64,000 bases of DNA from Gambelia wislizenii (taxonomy: Eukaryota > Chordata > Lepidosauria > Squamata > Crotaphytidae). The translations under genes were made by a program, and so were the position numbers. Of the stretch, positions 57,201-63,689 are shown piece after piece. Location: NCBI GenBank assembly GCA_030847615.1, contig JAUMIR010000001.1, positions 259,717,187 through 259,781,186 of the forward strand, written 5' to 3'. Position 1 is the first letter of the stretch. The number at the start of each line of letters is the position of its first letter. Below the pieces are notes generated by a model. It was given only the letters and a program-made list of their open reading frames with translations, was not told the DNA's origin and made no database searches.

Positions 57201-60200
57201 TAAACATCAGAGTCTCGTATCCATGGAAGATGTTAACATAGCTGCTGAACTGTATATTTCTAACAAACAGTATGATAAAGCATTGGCAGTAAGCAGATTA
57301 ATTTTGTATAACAGCTAGCCATTTTAAACGCATTAGAGCCTCTCTCTGTTTGTGTGTTGTGTGTTTGTTTGTGTGTGTGTGTGTGTGTGTATATATATGT
57401 ATGTGTGTATATTCTCCATCCAAGATACTCTGGAGCATAGATTTTAAAATGTAATACAATATGGCCAAATAAAACCTTGAAATTGCACCTCCTTGTATTG
57501 GCTTGATTCCTGGCCATTACAAACCGGCTATATCAGCCTTTCCCAATTTTGGGTCTCCAGTGGTGTTGGACTACAGCACCAGTCATCTTTACCACTGGCC
57601 ATGTTGTCTGAAAAAGATGGGAGTTGCAATCTATTGGGCATCAACCTCAGGTTGGGGTTGGGAAATGCTGGCTCAATGAGCAGCTTCTGCAATGCTTGTG
57701 GGTGGCCCTCCAGCTTTAACAGTTTTCAGGGTTGAAGGAATTGAACTATGTGATTGCTTAGAACACTTATCTTTGTACTTTCACAGATTAGTGTGGTTTT
57801 GATTGAATTTTGGAAAGGCTGTTGTCCTAGGTATTTTTGGGCCCTTTAGGCCCAAAATAAGCCCAGTTTGGAAGTTCAAAGGAACAAGCAGCTGTGTCGT
57901 TCCTTAAATTTCTGGTACAGGGAGGTTGCTGGGAGGGATTGCAGAGTTTTAATAGTCTTCTTGAACTTTTCTTGATAGGTGGCACTTTCACATAACAACC
58001 TTCCCCTTATACTGTGAGTTAGTACAGTCCTTTAATGGAACAGAACCATTTGCTTCCTTGAGTAGTTGAATTTCTTCATATTTTTACTTCAAGCTATTTT
58101 TTTCTTAAGATCTCCTTTTACTCTGGGCTTCTTTCATTTTCTTATGTCAAGAATCGTTTCTGTTCTTAGGTTATTACAGATTTTTCAGGAATTGTACTTG
58201 AGAAGAAAGAGGCAGAAAGAAATTCTTCAGCAGAGGATAAAGGTACTTGGGGTTTTAGATGTCATTGTATTAAGCTTTTTTGTCACTAGTACATGATCAT
58301 CTGAAGCATTTTAGGTCTTTTGCTTCTACTTAATGATGCATCATTAAATTCCCCTTGGCATTGTGTCTGTTCACATTTGCCTTATTTGTAAAAAATAGCT
58401 TTGCCCTTGAAAAAAATTGAGAGATGTGGCAATTTGTTTATCCTTCTGTGTGTGATGCAAAAGGCCAATTAAGGAGCCAGCAAACCCAAAGAAGATTCTG
58501 GCTATAGTTCTCCTATTCTAGACAAAACACTCTTTGAATGAACAAAACAAAAGAGGAGCAGAATCACAGTTTAATTCCTTTAATTATGTTTTCTGGGGAG
58601 CACCCATGTAGGGCAGTGGCATCTGCTGGACTTTTACAGTATCTGCAGTAAAGGAATTGGGTGGGAGTAGTTTAGTGTGTGGGTGTGTGTTCTAATGTGC
58701 CTCACCAGCCTTTATGTAGCTTCCTCTCTGGAATTCTGTGTTTTTCAGTTTGTGGTATTTTGCTGTAATTGACTCTGTGATGCTCCAAAACAGGCTTAAC
58801 TGTTTAATAGCTAGAGATAGGATCAGATTGTAAGAGCATAAGGAAATCCCTGCTAGATCAGACCTAAGGGCTCATTTAATCCAAAGGCCCATCTAGTCAA
58901 TTCAACCATGTCCCTATGGGAAGCCCACAAGCAAAACATGGGCACAATTGCCCCTCTGAATTGTGTTCGGAAACAGCTGATAAACCAAAGTGTGTTGTCT
59001 CTGATATTGCAAATAAAATATAGCCATTGTACTAGGAGCCGTGGATATCTGTGGCTTCCATCAGTTTGTCTTGCCCCTTTTAGAGCTGTCAAAGTCAGTG
59101 GCCACCACTCAGTGTTGTGGTCACATATTCCATAGTATAATTGTGTGCTTGGTGAAATGCTTTCTTTCATCTCTGCTGAATCTGACCTCCATTCAGTTTA
59201 ATTGGATCACCCTGGGTCTTGTTATGGGAGAGGGAGAAAAACTTCCCATGTCTGCTTTCTCCATAACATCCCTTCTGCACTCCCTCCTACCTCAGTGCAA
59301 AACTACTTATTTTGGGACACAGGATGCCAGCTGCTTCAAGGGGTTTGAACTGTTTTTTCCCATGTGCTTGCCCATCTCCAATCAGTTTGCCTTTAAAGCT
59401 GAAGATGCTATCCTATGTCATCCACTCCTGGAACAAACAGAGTGTACTGAATGGATGTAGATATTATTATGGTCTGTTAGTTTCTGTACACATGTTGTCT
59501 GCTTAGAAGGGAGTCCTGGTGGCGCAGTGGTTAAATGCCAGTACTGCAGCCACAGTGTTGCAAGTTCAATCCCAAGGGCTCCAAGGCTCACTCAGCCTTC
59601 CATCCTTTCATAGGTCAGTAAAATGAGTACCTGGCTTGTGGGGGCAATTAGTTAACATACATTGGAAACCGCTTGGAGGATGCCTAGTGTGCGATAAAAG
59701 CTGTGTTAAGCTGTGCTTAACAATTTGTAAGCCACTCTGAGAGATGTTGTGGTTGAAGAGCAGGGTATAAATACCTAAATAATAAAACATATTTTCCAGT
59801 TTGATTTGGTTTGTACTGAAGAGATAAAAGCTCATATACTCAACGTATTTTATTTTCTCTCTTCTTCTGTTCCCCCTGTCCCCCTCCAGTGAAAGAGGTA
59901 GTGGAAACACAACAGGGTCAAGAAGAAATGCCCGCCTCCCAAGAGCCTGTGCCTAGAACCAGTTCTGAATGTGAGCAAGTTACTTTCTCAAAAGTACTTT
60001 ACGTCAGTGTTCTGTATTCCTTGACAGGAAGCAAAATACTAAATACCTGAGGATAAAAATTAGAGTGGCCCTCTTTGATGGTCCTGCTCAGGGATGGGCA
60101 GCTGCTGTAGTAATGTAAGCCACATTTCAAGGTCAGCCAAGTGCTTGAGGGCTGCAAAAGGAGGAGAGCAGAGAAGGGACCAGCCTGCCTCACATGGAAG

Positions 60201-62871
60201 GGAATTCCACAGCCTGGGAACAGCCACAGAAAAGGCTCTCATACTTACTTGTTTGATTTTTATTAATACATAAATGAACCTTAAATGTGACTGATTTTAA
60301 TCAGTACAGTATTGACTATTGAGGTTGAACTAAACTGACTATGATGTTGACTGTGCCATTGATTATAGTGAATGTAGTTCATTTTCCACTGGCTATAGTT
60401 CATCTAGTACACTTGGTTAATGTAAGGAGCAATGTTGATTTAAAAATAAAATAAAATTCTGGGGCACATTTGATAGGGCTGCAAAAAAGGGCTTGGCAAC
60501 TGCGTGTTACCCAAGGGCCACTTCACCCACCCCTGGTCTAGCTATAGAGCATGGGTGGGCAAAGTATGGCCTGTTGGTTGCCTGTAGGAAAAAAAAATTG
60601 AAAATTTTTCAGTGTTTTTTTGGGAGGGGAATTTCCAGACATAGTGCTGCTCACAACAGATGGTGGGAACAAAAATTGGGCCCCCACCAAATTTGCCCAT
60701 CCCAGCCGTGGAGCATCATTATTCCTGATTTTTCTGAAGAGGGTTCTTTACTATTGTTTGGTAGAAATAATAATAGGGAACCTTGTGGAAAGGAGCTTTT
60801 AAGGATATGGAGAAATAATCACAACTCAGTAGAGATGAAGTCATGTGATGGTAGTTAATGCTGTATGAATAGTCATAGAAGTAGTAATATAATGTGAACT
60901 TATAGTAAACTCAAGTTTTTAATGGTTTTATCATTATTGAGCCAAAGCAATCCCACACAGGAACAAGGGATCATCAGCATCCATAGGGGAAGTTTGCAAG
61001 AAGTAGAATATTTTTTTCCAGGTGGGGTGGGGATCAAACCTTAGGAAATAAAATATCTCATTCAGGACCAAGAAAAAACTGACCACTGAGGATGTGGTGA
61101 GGGAAGAGATGCAGTGTTTGTCTTTGGAAAGGACTTGAAACAGAAGCATTCTACACTGCAACATTTTATTGCAGGCTTCATTATTATGTAGCTATGATGC
61201 TGGTTAGAAGGACTAAAGCTGCTTTCCTTCTCTAGTTTCAGAAAAGGTTACTTGCTCTATACCTGATGGCGTTCCCATTGACATTACTGTGAAACTCATG
61301 GTGTGTTTAGTTCATCTGAACATTTTGGAACCTCTCAATGTAAGTACGGAATGGAATAAAGAAGAACCTGAGAGTTTTCCATAAAGTTATAGTAAAGGCA
61401 GGGTGGTTTGGGTAGCAGGAGGATCCTATAAAAATAATGGCCTGGGATCCAAAGAGAAGTTTAGGCAAGAGCATTGACCTTGCAAAGAACTGGATTTTTT
61501 TGCTGCATGGAAAAAAAAATGTTCTTTGGCCAAATCACAAACTGCCGTGGCAGTTTCTGCCCCCACCCATTTCATCAGCACTTTGCCATCTGGCCTGGGG
61601 GTGTGTGGGCTAGTTGCTCCTGAGACCAGTATTATGATTTTTTTAAAACATCCCAGCCATTAGCTGTAATAATACATAGTTTTATAGTTTGGTTTTGTCA
61701 AGTAACATCTGCCCTTTACTCCTATAAGAACCTGAGTATTAGGGCAGCCTGATAATCCTAGAGTTGCAGATCAGGAAGGATATTGTAGGCATCTAGGATA
61801 TTGCATCTAGTGGTATTTTTTAAAAAACATATATCCTCCATGTCAATCCATCCAAAAAGGCAATAAGGGCACATCCCTGGAAGAGGGATTAACGGATGCT
61901 GAAAGACAAGGCATTGACCCAATTTCTATAGCTAAACCTAGAATACACCACTAGACTTTTCCACTCATTCTGTCTTTATGTTGTTATTGTTCACTCTAAT
62001 GAATAGGAATTGATTTCTTTCTAGTTCATTCGCATTTTTCAAGCACAAATTCCACCATGTTTCTACTTCAGTTTGTGATTTTTTAAAAAAAAACAATTAC
62101 ACAAAATTGAAGGCATTTTCATGCACTTTTTCAGGTGAGATTTTTATACACACAAAAGTTCTACAGATTTTCAAAGAATACATGAATACATTTGTTTGCA
62201 TTTTTGCAAGCAGTTTCTCCTAATGTATATATTTGTATAACAATATTTGTAGATGACCATATTTGCATGATCATATTTGTAGATGTGCCAAAGAACAGTT
62301 GTGTTCCAATTCTCGTATCTGTTTAGGAAGTGTGAATAGACTGGCTCATATTAAAATGTGAACTAAATGAATTCCTCCCCTATCCCTATTAGTCAGAAGG
62401 CTCCAGCAAAAGCCAAGCTCAGGGCATCTGTGCTGCAGTGGCACAATTATAATATTCTTCACATGGCAGATTTTTACAATACCTTAAAGTTAGAATTCTT
62501 TCCTTCTGGTTTCAAACAGGATTTTTCTTCTTATATTTTTAATATTTTCAGAGAGAGGTATTAGATGTTACAAACATTGTTCTTGTTCTAAAACAAATCT
62601 GAAATTCTGTTAACTACTGTTGCTTTTGTTCAGGGGGATAATTTTTATTTCAAGGTGTTATATGCACACATTCACTTGCTTTTGTTGTTGTTTGTGAAGC
62701 TTTTGTTAACCACATTAGTGGAACAAAATCCTGAGGACATGGGAGATCTGTACCTCGATGTTGCAGAAGCATTTCTTGATGTTGGAGAATATAATTCTGC
62801 ATTACCTCTCCTGAGCTCCCTGGTGTGTTCAGAAAGATACAATTTAGCCGTTGTTTGGCTCCGTCATGCAG
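36113..62871 (+). CDS. GTF3C3: GTF3C3 (TFIIIC102), exons 1-11; 3' part outside window
   Basis: TFIIIC102 is the TPR subunit of TFIIIC, which binds the internal promoters of tRNA genes and recruits TFIIIB for RNA polymerase III. Eleven exons totalling 1489 nt join in one frame (about 497 codons; the human protein is 886 residues). The N-terminus is MSGFSPELIEYLEGKISFEE. An acidic tract in exon 3 (5 Glu, Gly, 19 Glu) precedes TAGDVFALEMVLNKETKK. TPR units then start at LMGEANIRFARGEHEEAILM and run through exons 4-7 and 10-11 (APLAYEPFSTLAMIYEDQGD, KALKYDPTNVRYLWERSSLY, GDLYLDVAEAFLDVGEY). The sequence is very close to what I recall of the human protein. Introns carry heavy retrotransposon load. 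Intron 3 has a GC donor. Confidence 0.96.
36674..37059 (-). mobile_element. hAT-like MITE, copy B, with perfect 8-bp target duplication
   Basis: Inverted relative to copy A at 35228: the right end carries GGTTAAGAACCACTG and the left CAGTGGCTCTC. TTATAGGG occurs at 36666-36673 and 37060-37067. An 8-bp duplication plus CAGTGG ends is the hAT pattern. It contains an (AAT)n run near 36777. Confidence 0.85.
37068..37135. repeat. Old palindromic interspersed repeat
   Basis: 'tctactcagaagtaagtcc' and its inverse 'gggcttactcgtaggtaag' form a short palindrome. Similar motifs lie near 7012, 13655 and 62940. Confidence 0.5.
37606..37792 (+). mobile_element. Sauria-type tRNA-derived SINE
   Basis: Pol III box A (TGGCATAGTGG) and box B (GGGTTTGAATCC at about 37657) lie in the tRNA-like head, followed by 'gtgatcctggacaagtcaca' and a BovB-like tail ('aaacaacttgaaggcacac'). 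AACCAAAG flanks both sides (37598-37605, 37793-37800). An internal section before 'aaaaccccatgatag' appears deleted relative to longer copies. Confidence 0.75.
38380..38695 (-). pseudogene. Penelope GIY-YIG endonuclease fragment
   Basis: The minus strand encodes VYHIPCSCGQVYIGTTKHER and QPEKSAVAEHVINQPGH, the GIY-YIG nuclease and the conserved S-A-AEH motif at the C-terminus of Penelope proteins. A second frame holds the following REATEIHKHLDNFNRKEETL. A frameshift separates them, so it is not functional. Confidence 0.75.
38920..40088. mobile_element. TA-flanked DNA transposon, CCGTATATTCC family, copy 2, with hairpin array
   Basis: CCGTATATTCCGGCGTATAA at the left and the inverse CACCGGAATATACGG at the right, with TA on both sides (38918-38919, 40089-40090). 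It interrupts a Penelope arm that is continuous when it is removed. The GC-rich interior (39350-39960) consists of repeated palindromes of the type CTTCTGGGCTCCC / GGGAGCCCAGAAG. There is no transposase. Confidence 0.75.
39355..39960. repeat. Array of GC-rich hairpins inside the TA-flanked element
   Basis: At least five palindromes built on GCCCCGATNCCTCCTTCTGG and its complement, separated by 'tgcagagttaaacggggc'. Examples are at about 39377-39430, 39520-39583, 39668-39720, 39735-39790 and 39877-39940. Loops are 5-12 nt. Confidence 0.75.
40271..40633. mobile_element. Penelope-like inverted-pair unit, near-perfect palindrome
   Basis: The minus arm (40271 to about 40437) and plus arm (about 40450-40633) carry the same sequence ('ctccaacaggggctca', 'gatgccagccacagat', 'tcttccagaacatggcctca') in opposite orientation, with a spacer of only about 15 nt. 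The flanks TGGGCCGTATG (40260-40270) and TGGGCCATATG (40634-40644) are an 11-bp target duplication with one mismatch. Confidence 0.78.
40318..40370 (-). ncRNA. Hammerhead-ribozyme-like core in Penelope terminus
   Basis: On the minus strand: CTGAAGA, a short hairpin (GCC ... GGC), then GAAAC and GTC followed by AGGAAT, which can partly pair with the upstream ATTCT. These are the core letters of a hammerhead (CUGANGA, GAAA, UH cleavage site) with a minimal stem III. Hammerheads are reported in Penelope-like terminal repeats. The stem II closing base is imperfect, so activity is uncertain. The other Penelope ends in the window have core mutations. Confidence 0.45.
40880..41450 (-). mobile_element. 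L1 LINE fragment (RT N-terminal region)
   Basis: The minus strand encodes ISDAIARARIGKAPGPDGLT with VLYYKCFEQEL (the L1 GKAPGPDG motif) and, upstream, NEFANKPGKWLVYKLRKE. Both are characteristic of L1 ORF2. It is broken by frameshifts. Confidence 0.7.
41660..41760 (+). mobile_element. Old interspersed repeat tail ('gatccagcagggctttt' type)
   Basis: 'tgttgggccatgtgaaaaat' and 'gatcttgatccagcagggct' match a common sauropsid repeat 3' end. A reverse copy lies at about 58830-58960. Confidence 0.4.
41980..43396 (-). mobile_element. L2 LINE, 3' half, with 311-codon open RT
   Basis: The 3' UTR and (ATT)n tail are on the left. The minus strand then carries RT: LLDLSATFDTIDHSILL, CGVPQGAILSPMLFNIYM, CHQYADDTQIYFS (YADD box), LRLNPDKTEVL, LGVLLDPSLQM and HITPVLKALHWLP. 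This is the L2 pattern. The copy is 5'-truncated. Confidence 0.85.
42309..43244 (-). pseudogene. L2 reverse transcriptase, C-terminal 311 codons uninterrupted
   Basis: Open from MQWFRSFLSGRSQRV to the C-terminal FSAAAPRL. A frame break just upstream (near 43245-43265) separates it from the preceding LLDLSATFD part. It retains the catalytic YADD, so it is a fairly recent copy. Confidence 0.75.
43397..43659. other. Spacer between two opposed L2 copies
   Basis: About 260 bp with no recognised feature. Confidence 0.5.
44485..45032. mobile_element. Tigger-like MITE, copy 5, nested in L2, with internal duplication
   Basis: CCGTGGGCCCTCGGTATCAG at the left and GGGCCCACTG at the right, TA on both sides (44483-44484, 45033-45034). 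The L2 reading frame continues across it. The interior has two diverged copies of a 'cttcttcaggaacatgg' module about 170 bp apart. Confidence 0.78.
44741..44769 (+). repeat. (CAG)n microsatellite, about 9.7 units
   Basis: Uninterrupted CAG triplets inside the Tigger-like MITE, in GTF3C3 intron 1, transcribed as CAG on the gene strand. Confidence 0.9.
45108..45218. mobile_element. Inverted-repeat element (CCAGATGTTG family)
   Basis: 'ctccagatgatgctggactg' and 'cagtccagcagtatctagag' are inverted around a 60-bp core. It directly follows the end of the L2 fragment. Confidence 0.55.
45414..45519 (+). CDS. GTF3C3: GTF3C3 exon 2
   Basis: The acceptor ATCTTTACAG ends at 45413 and the donor GTAGAG begins at 45520. 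106 nt encode DRESALAEENTEDPNAPSTS and GQGTSTGLQAHTEAE plus one base. This linker is acidic and less conserved. Confidence 0.88.
45629..45946. mobile_element. Tigger-like MITE, copy 6, in intron 2
   Basis: The ends are CACATTGCTCCCCCATTTAT and the inverse GGGGGGGACCTG, with TA at 45627-45628 and 45947-45948. The body shares 'ctagagaggac' and 'ccatagagttgc' with copy 4. Confidence 0.65.
46064..46284 (+). CDS. GTF3C3: GTF3C3 exon 3, with acidic tract
   Basis: Two bases complete Gly/Ala codon use with exon 2 (GCA), then EETSDGVSKSVHRVFASMMG, an acidic tract of 5 Glu, Gly and 19 Glu in mixed GAA/GAG codons, and TAGDVFALEMVLNKETKKIM ending in Lys. The acceptor region AAGCAG is an NAGNAG, so the second AG would drop one Ala. 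The exon ends AAG followed by GC. Confidence 0.9.
46285..46290 (+). other. GTF3C3: GC-AG splice donor of GTF3C3 intron 3
   Basis: The exon ends ATGAAG and the intron begins GCATGT. The exon 3-exon 4 protein junction (KIMK then EKRPRSK) is exact only with this site. The nearest GT (46289) would add five bases and a stop. Confidence 0.82.
46488..47089 (+). mobile_element. L1 LINE insertion, 5'-truncated, with 16-bp target duplication
   Basis: Encodes the L1 ORF2 C-terminus: LLTAARLIIARHWKMQINVQ, VEEWYKEVWKMAINDKLTC, stop near 46852. A 3' UTR and A-rich tail (47071-47089) follow. TGAAATGGATGGGTGA occurs at 46472-46487 and 47090-47105, a textbook L1 target duplication with no mismatch. Confidence 0.88.
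47721..47844 (+). CDS. GTF3C3: GTF3C3 exon 4
   Basis: The acceptor TATTTCTTAG ends at 47720. Reads EKRPRSKLPRALRGLMGEAN, then IRFARGEHEEAILMCMEIIR and Gln plus one base. The donor GTAACT begins at 47845. This is the start of the first TPR block. Confidence 0.95.
47845..49548 (+). other. GTF3C3 intron 4, only short repeats
   Basis: Contains a degenerate inverted-repeat element at about 48305-48420 ('ttccagatgatgctggatga', 'gtccaacatctggagg') and a partial one near 49112-49170. Nothing else is recognised. Confidence 0.5.
49549..49740 (+). CDS. GTF3C3: GTF3C3 exon 5
   Basis: 192 nt: APLAYEPFSTLAMIYEDQGD, MEKSLQFELIAAHLNPSD, TEEWVRLAEMSLEQDN, IKQAIFCYAK plus one base. Two TPR helical pairs. The donor AAG|GTAAAG is at 49740/49741, and a CR1 starts within about 7 bp of it. 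Confidence 0.95.
49748..51090 (-). mobile_element. CR1 LINE, 3' part, broken, abutting the exon 5 donor
   Basis: The CR1 3' tail ('atagaatcatagagttggaa') starts about 7 bp into intron 5. The minus strand encodes RT pieces KAFDKVPHDILAKKV, SGVPQGSVLDPVLSK, FIKSADDTKLGGVANTSEDR (an SADD variant of the catalytic box) and TNQQCGMTAKKANAILGC. Frameshifts break it. About 1.3 kb, 5'-truncated. Confidence 0.85.
52267..52432 (+). CDS. GTF3C3: GTF3C3 exon 6
   Basis: ALKYDPTNVRYLWERSSLYE, QLGEHKLAMDGYRRILNLLT, PFDGDRFMHLARDMA plus AA. The donor GTAAGC begins at 52433. Ends in phase 2, completed by the G that opens exon 7. Confidence 0.95.
52892..55963 (-). CDS. CR1 ORF2 (endonuclease and reverse transcriptase), 1023 codons open
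   Basis: The polyprotein makes the nick and copies CR1 RNA at the target. APE-type endonuclease comes first: LRCLYTNAQSMGNKQDEL, VTETWWDESHDW, VVMGDFNYPDI, SDHVLLEF. RT follows: FKSPGPDELHPRVLKELA, VPIFKKGKKEDPNNYRPVSL, AYLDFSKAFDKVPHD, SGVPQGSVLGPVLFN and the catalytic box FADDTKLGG. The C-terminal part, WNTLPRSVVGSPSLEVFKQR, ends at ML and the stop. No stop or frameshift interrupts 3.07 kb. The first ATG at 55963 overlaps ORF1. A later Met (MGEGDSILEGKRAGENSQ) is a possible true start. Whether it is expressed is unknown. Confidence 0.88.
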   Translation of the reverse strand: MVSPRTNWILGSWTALPCRGTSGKRWGASYNSWKKHFCQHSQEFDQEGFKLSQMGEGDSILEGKRAGENSQTVIEGTRQTAQGPNSGRQKNLHREQVKGTHGLRCLYTNAQSMGNKQDELELLALQNKYDIIGVTETWWDESHDWNVGIEGYNLYRRNRPNRKGGGIALYVRDIYTSEVIHDINTGSQVESIWIKIKGEGNNRDVIVGLYYRPPNQTEELDVAFLEQMNIHAERRDVVVMGDFNYPDICWQSNSAKTTRSSKFLTCLEDNFMVQKVEEATRGSAILDLILTNRDDLVNGVQVVGSLGESDHVLLEFVIQWKGEARHSQTRILDFRRADFNKLREILGMIPWSRILKEKGPQDGFDFLKREILKAQFQTVPLRKKNGRCLKKPGWMTKELSMELSFKRNMYRKWKREEITKEEFKQIANTCRSKVRKAKVQNELRLAREVKNNKKGFFGYVRSKRRKQEMIGPLRGEDGKMLTGDREKAELLNTFFASVFSEKEKEDQPEENGTEDTIGEIQLKISKEVIQEYLLNLNEFKSPGPDELHPRVLKELANIISEPLAIIFENSWRTGEVPADWRRANVVPIFKKGKKEDPNNYRPVSLTSIPGKILEQIIKQRVCEHLEGNAIITKSQHGFQRNKSCQTNLISFFDKVTSLVDEGNAVDIAYLDFSKAFDKVPHDILANKLVECGLDKLTVQWICNWLTGRTQRVLSSGSSSSWKDVTSGVPQGSVLGPVLFNIFINDLDEGIRGILIKFADDTKLGGVANTLEDRIKIQNDLDRLESWAKANKMKFNTEKCKVLHLGRKNEMHKYRMGETWLNETMCERDLGVLVDHKLNMSQQCDAAAKKANAILGCINRSIVSRSREVIVPLYSALVRPHLEYCVQFWAPQFRKDIDKLERVQRRATKMVKGLETMPYEERLRELGMFSLEKRRFRGDMIALFKYLKGCHAEDGAGLFSAAPETGTRSNGCKLQEQRFHLNMRRNFLTVRAVRQWNTLPRSVVGSPSLEVFKQRLDGHLSGML
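55810..56142 (-). pseudogene. CR1 ORF1 C-terminus, SGNH esterase-like, 5'-truncated
   Basis: Reads MGTNDTARHSFPKIRRDYEA, then VISSLLPVEGHGPRRERK, NNWLRRWCRREQIGFLDH and LARDGVHLTTVGRNIFA. G-T-N-D and D-G-V-H are blocks III and V of SGNH hydrolases, as known in CR1 ORF1. The N-terminal part with the catalytic Ser block is lost. Confidence 0.75.
57141..57288 (+). CDS. GTF3C3: GTF3C3 exon 7
   Basis: The acceptor TGTTTTCCGCAG ends at 57140. K completed, then SYYEANDISAAIEIMEEAFS, KHQSLVSMEDVNIAAELYIS, NKQYDKALA. The donor GTAAGC begins at 57289, phase 0. Confidence 0.95.
57349..57413 (+). repeat. (GT)n/(AT)n microsatellite
   Basis: GT-rich run with ten pure GT units at about 57371-57390, followed by TA/TG repeats, in intron 7 just after the donor. 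Confidence 0.85.
58170..58242 (+). CDS. GTF3C3: GTF3C3 exon 8
   Basis: 24 codons, VITDFSGIVLEKKEAERNSS AEDK, plus one base. The acceptor TCTGTTCTTAG ends at 58169 and the donor GTACTT begins at 58243. Matches the conserved I-I-T-D-F-S-G region. Confidence 0.9.
58243..59889 (+). other. GTF3C3 intron 8
   Basis: Holds an old repeat at about 58830-58960 ('ctgctagatcagacctaagg', reverse of the 41660 type) and a tRNA-derived SINE at 59509. Otherwise unassigned. Confidence 0.55.
59509..59790 (+). mobile_element. tRNA-derived SINE
   Basis: 'ggagtcctggtggcgcagtg' contains box A, and GCAAGTTCAATCC at about 59560 is box B. The core is followed by 'ggtcagtaaaatgagtacc' and an A-rich 3' end (AAATAATAAA). 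It differs in head and tail from the SINE at 37606. Confidence 0.75.
59890..59970 (+). CDS. GTF3C3: GTF3C3 exon 9
   Basis: 81 nt in the less conserved linker: VKEVVETQQGQEEMPASQEP, VPRTSSE plus one base. The acceptor is a C-rich tract ending CTCCAG and the donor is GTGAGC at 59971. Support is phase match on both sides, not strong conservation. Confidence 0.8.
60050..60245 (-). mobile_element. L2 LINE fragment (ORF2 C-terminus)
   Basis: The minus strand reads MRAFSVAVPRLWNSLPCEAG, the same motif as FSAAAPRL at the end of the L2 at 41980. Confidence 0.6.
60246..61235 (+). other. GTF3C3 intron 9, right part
   Basis: A possible hAT-like end near 60548 ('gcatgggtgggcaaagtatg'). Nothing else is supportable. 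Confidence 0.4.
61236..61339 (+). CDS. GTF3C3: GTF3C3 exon 10
   Basis: F completed, then SEKVTCSIPDGVPIDITVKL and MVCLVHLNILEPLN. The acceptor CTTCTCTAG ends at 61235 and the donor GTAAGT begins at 61340, phase 0. Highly conserved with the human protein as I recall it. Confidence 0.95.
61340..62699 (+). other. GTF3C3 intron 10, nothing recognised
   Basis: AT-rich 1.36-kb intron without a recognised repeat. Confidence 0.5.
62700..62871 (+). CDS. GTF3C3: GTF3C3 exon 11
   Basis: LLLTTLVEQNPEDMGDLYLD, VAEAFLDVGEYNSALPLLSS, LVCSERYNLAVVWLRHA plus one base. The donor GTAATA begins at 62872. The acceptor is TTTGTGAAG at 62699 with a T-rich but interrupted tract. Two further TPR helices. Confidence 0.94.
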
Positions 62872-63400
62872 GTAATAACCCTGTTCAACTTAGAAGTAAA
62901 CTCTTCCAGCTCAGAGAGAATTTAGTAATTTAAGGCTACAACCCTGTACATGCTTTTCTGGGAGCAAGTCCCATAGAATTCAGTATTGCTTACCCCCTGA
63001 TTAGACTTGTTTGGGATTATGCTGGAAAAGGTGTTAGATTTTGGAGACTAACACCAGATGCACCATTTTGGGCTGCAACCATTTCGGTGCTTTACATCGG
63101 CATAACAGTCCATTACACTGGCATAGTAGTAGTAATAGTAGTAATTTATTAGTACTTAAACCATAGGCTATTTGCATACAAAATAAATAACTGCAATATA
63201 AAAGTGCAACAATATAAAAGTACAACATAAAATAAATAACATATAGATCTTGAATATTTTTTTAAAAGTCCAATACAATTAAAACACATTGAATATAAAC
63301 AACAATATTATGATTAGATAAGAACATCCCCAGAGCAATCAACTGCTATATCAACCATAAATCTTGCCCGAATTTTCATTACTGCCAGGCAAAAAGAGAA
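62872..63400 (+). other. Start of GTF3C3 intron 11; old repeats
   Basis: An old palindromic interspersed repeat at about 62890-63010 ('tgggagcaagtcccatagaa') and a TAG-trinucleotide patch at 63121-63145. No exon. Confidence 0.45.
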
Positions 63401-63620
63401 ACCTTGCATATCCTCCAACCCTAAGAACTGAACATCCAACAACCGAATACACAAATTTACATGCAAATCCTCTTCAACAGGGACTCACAGTATATATACC
63501 CCACACACCCACACACCACCATTCTTTGAAGATGCCAGCCACAGATGCAGGTGAAACGTCAGGAATAAACTCTTCTAGAACACGGTCTCACAGCCCGGAA
63601 AAAAACCACAAAAACCCTAT
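63400..63620 (+). mobile_element. Penelope-like element 3' end, single orientation
   Basis: Contains 'gatgccagccacagatgcag', GTGAAACGTCAGGAATAAAC and 'cacagcccggaaa', matching the other Penelope termini. The hammerhead-like core has T in place of the first C (TTGAAGA). Unlike the other three copies, it has no inverted partner. Confidence 0.72.
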
Positions 63621-63689
63621 ATATTAAATGCTTTGAGCTTTTAGGAGAAGCAATATATAAATACAAAGTCATTACTTAATGTATTTCTC